From NCBI GenBank assembly GCA_937969485.1, contig CALBVQ010000174.1, forward strand, positions 1 through 15,097: a stretch of DNA of 15,097 bases. The letters are read 5' to 3'. This DNA is from an uncultured Saprospiraceae bacterium (lineage in GTDB: Bacteria; Bacteroidota; Bacteroidia; Chitinophagales; Saprospiraceae). Each line of letters starts with the position of its first letter. Position 1 is the stretch's first letter. Below, in pieces: positions 14,964 through 15,097 of this stretch. Made by a program: the position numbers and the translations under genes. The notes under the pieces were generated by a model that was not told where the DNA came from, did no database searches, and saw only the letters and a program-made list of their open reading frames with translations.

Positions 14964-15097
14964 ATACCAATTCTGTTTTAAGGTTTCACTTTATTTTCAA
15001 GAATTATTAAATCAAGTACAAGGCAGAAAACGCAAGGATAGCCTTAGCTATCATGAGTATTTCTAACGAAGTAATTGCTTTTATAAACTTGAAAATA
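14964..15097 (+). repeat. Structured repeat element, truncated by the window end
   Basis: It starts with ATACCAATTCT and contains TATTTTCAAG (14992-15001), whose perfect inverse CTTGAAAATA forms the last ten bases of the window (15088-15097). In the centre is the hairpin GATAGC-CTTA-GCTATC (15037-15052). The nested inverted symmetry predicts that the element continues past the window and closes with something like AGAATTGGTAT. From memory it resembles dispersed intergenic repeats in some Bacteroidota. It has no coding content. Confidence 0.5.

Larger units (their letters stand above)
14595..15097. other. Gene-free, repeat-rich region upstream of clpP
   Basis: No coding sequence of convincing quality is seen on either strand. 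The stretch holds the clpP-proximal palindrome, a 134-bp element with terminal inverted repeats, and two ATACCAATTCT motifs, the second opening a structured repeat cut by the window edge. The clpP promoter should lie in the first hundred bases; I see no clear TAnnTTTG box, only a near match CAAATTTG on the minus strand near 14645-14652. Confidence 0.6.

Noticed and set aside
1..15097. Undescribed defence, toxin-antitoxin or biosynthetic system
   Set aside because: All substantial genes belong to known housekeeping, envelope, motility or polysaccharide families; novelty, if any, is in the non-coding repeats.

Overview
The window looks like a chromosomal segment of a Bacteroidota bacterium. The evidence is the gldA-gldF-gldG gliding-transporter genes, a DUF3098 gene next to uppP and truB, a CX4CH haem-type lipoprotein, a Bacteroidota-type TAnnTTTG promoter motif and AT-rich non-coding DNA. 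A two-domain polysaccharide lyase family 6 (alginate-lyase-like) gene suggests a marine or alga-associated lifestyle. I cannot place it below phylum level.

Layout. Positions 1-2139 hold the PL6 lyase, whose 5' end lies outside the window. A 270-base gap follows with a GC-richer, structured intergenic element (2186-2320). From 2410 to 10735 there is one tightly packed rightward block: DUF3098, uppP, truB, gldA, gldF, gldG, DUF4340, a zinc-dependent phospholipase C / S1-P1 nuclease-like protein and a DUF368 (PopT-type) transporter. Most junctions overlap or are a few bases apart, and none exceeds 15 bases, so this is probably one operon or a short series of them. Convergent to it is a small haem-binding-type lipoprotein (10817-11137, minus). 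A 710-base repeat-rich stretch (11138-11849) follows. The rest of the genes are on the minus strand: clpP, clpX and a GNAT acetyltransferase that lacks any usual start codon. A second repeat-rich stretch (14595-15097) ends the window.

How the genes fit together. UppP makes undecaprenyl phosphate outside the inner membrane and the DUF368 protein is of the family that returns it to the cytoplasmic face, so two steps of lipid-carrier recycling sit in one block. GldA (ATPase), GldF (permease) and GldG (auxiliary subunit) form one ABC transporter, with the DUF4340 protein as a likely partner. ClpX unfolds substrates for ClpP; the two are adjacent, but an intrinsic terminator after clpP implies that clpX also has its own promoter.

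The least explained part is the non-coding DNA: at least three dispersed repeat families, including a 134-bp element with terminal inverted repeats and a second longer copy 3 kb away, and palindromes just upstream of both clp genes. I found no CRISPR array, tRNA, rRNA, integrase, transposase or recognisable defence system.
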